The notes below the pieces were generated by a model. The model saw only the letters and a list, made by a program, of their open reading frames with translations, had not been told where the DNA came from and did no database searches. Of a stretch of DNA of 6,878 bases, positions 6,212 through 6,878 are shown in pieces. Origin of the DNA: Elusimicrobia bacterium RIFOXYB2_FULL_48_7. Its GTDB lineage: Bacteria > Elusimicrobiota > Endomicrobiia > CG1-02-37-114 > XYA2-FULL-39-19. The number at the start of each line of letters is the position of its first letter. The first letter of the stretch is position 1. The position numbers and the translations under genes are program-made. The DNA is taken from NCBI GenBank assembly GCA_001800495.1, contig MGVM01000099.1:4300-11177 (forward strand), written 5' to 3'.

Positions 6212-6878
6212 ATGAAAAAATATATATTTATGTTTTTTGCCGCTTTGCTGCCGGCCTCACCCGCTCTTGCCGGAGTCAGCCGCGATTATTTCATTGTTTT
6301 CAAAGCGGACGATATCCCGCAGATGAAAGCTTTTGTCCGGTCTGCCGCTGATGCGGGCGCCGCGGTAAAAAACGTATTCCCGCCCAACGCCCTGGTAGCC
6401 GGCCTGGGCCCGGAAACCGCCGGCATACTGGAAAACAACCCTCTGGTTGAAGGGTTTTTCCCCGGTGAAATTAATGAAGGCACAATTGCCGGTTATTCTC
6501 CCGAAACGCAGAACGCCGCTAAATGGTGGAACCATTACCTGGAGCAGAAAAACAACCCCGCGCCTGCAGAAACGGCGGATTTTGAACCAATCGCAAACGA
6601 CTGCCTTGCTCTCCCCCCGGGATTGAAAAAAGTGTCCGCCATGGGCGCGCTCAGCGCAGGCTACAACGCGGGTTTTTATGACACCAGCAGCTACATGCTG
6701 GGTTCTATTGCCGTTTCCGTGATCCTGCCGGAGAGTTCCGGCCCCAGCAGCACGGAAAACTGGGACTCCGCCAGGGAGCAGGAGGTATATAATGAAACAC
6801 TCAACGCCCTGGCTTTCTGGCAGAATAACTGCCCCTCCGGCAAGGTTACGTTCTACACATCGTTTTATTACGGCAGGA
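6212..6878 (+). CDS. Secreted protein with propeptide-like N-terminal domain (truncated by window end)
   Basis: The frame is open from ATG 6212 to the window edge (222 complete codons, no stop), so the C-terminus is missing. Residues 1-20 form a classical signal peptide: KK at 2-3, a hydrophobic core IFMFFAALL, and an A-L-A cleavage motif before G21. Residues about 25-86 (DYFIVFKADD... VKNVFPPNALVAGL... NNPLVEGFFPG) have the strand-helix-strand layout and NPLVE ending of peptidase-inhibitor I9/subtilisin propeptide domains, which suggests a secreted protease precursor. This is a resemblance, not proof. Residues 160-222 begin a second domain (SYMLGSIAVSVILPESSG, then STENWDSAREQEV and a WQNN helix). 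I cannot name it; no catalytic motif such as HEXXH or GTSMA is visible before the cut. The gene starts 25 bp after mfd on the same strand with no evident promoter or strong ribosome binding site, so it may be read through from mfd. Confidence 0.82.
   Translation, partial: MKKYIFMFFAALLPASPALAGVSRDYFIVFKADDIPQMKAFVRSAADAGAAVKNVFPPNALVAGLGPETAGILENNPLVEGFFPGEINEGTIAGYSPETQNAAKWWNHYLEQKNNPAPAETADFEPIANDCLALPPGLKKVSAMGALSAGYNAGFYDTSSYMLGSIAVSVILPESSGPSSTENWDSAREQEVYNETLNALAFWQNNCPSGKVTFYTSFYYGR

Noticed and set aside
6257..6535. Minus-strand open frame opposite the secreted protein
   Set aside because: The plus-strand frame has a signal peptide and propeptide-like pattern; the minus frame has neither and its length is expected by chance at this composition.

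Overview
This is a bacterial window of moderate G+C with dense genes and A+T-rich promoter regions. It holds four protein genes and one tRNA. The lineage cannot be fixed from the sequence. The Mfd protein, the sigma70-type promoters with TTGACA and TATAAT boxes, the tRNA with no encoded CCA, the weak Shine-Dalgarno signals and the unusual zinc-finger/membrane/HEAT protein suggest a Gram-negative-type bacterium from a sparsely cultured phylum. Elusimicrobiota or a neighbouring group is my guess, at low confidence.

Layout from left to right. A small nitroreductase-family flavoprotein (+, 9-545) converges, with only 2 bp between stop codons, on a 763-residue membrane protein (-, 548-2839). That protein joins an N-terminal zinc ribbon, a B-box-like zinc finger, about seven membrane segments and a C-terminal array of HEAT repeats. 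Upstream of it on the same strand, 28 bp away, is tRNA-Lys(TTT) (2868-2940), preceded by a fully consensus sigma70 promoter (2966-2993). The divergent intergenic region (2941-3096) also carries a strong inverted repeat ending in a T-run (3009-3058) and a second promoter (TTGACA at 3061). That promoter drives mfd, the transcription-repair coupling factor (+, 3097-6186). The mfd gene is followed after 25 bp by the start of a secreted protein (+, 6212 to window end, truncated) with a signal peptide and a propeptide-like N-terminal domain.

Two observations stand out. First, two unrelated genes, the HEAT protein and mfd, each contain a short tandem array of the same 9-bp unit (NGC GCG CAA). The units lie in the same reading phase and encode [G/S/R]-A-Q repeats, in a C-terminal tail in one case and in a variable linker in the other. 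This looks like a short repeat family that is tolerated inside coding sequence. Second, the mfd promoter lies so close to the best start codon that the message is probably leaderless, and the longer reading frame starting at the TTG of the -35 box is an artefact.

The genes do not form one pathway. Mfd and tRNA-Lys are housekeeping functions. The nitroreductase is a redox enzyme of unknown substrate. The HEAT/zinc-finger protein and the secreted protein have no function I can assign. I see no CRISPR array, insertion sequence, phage gene or defence system in the window.
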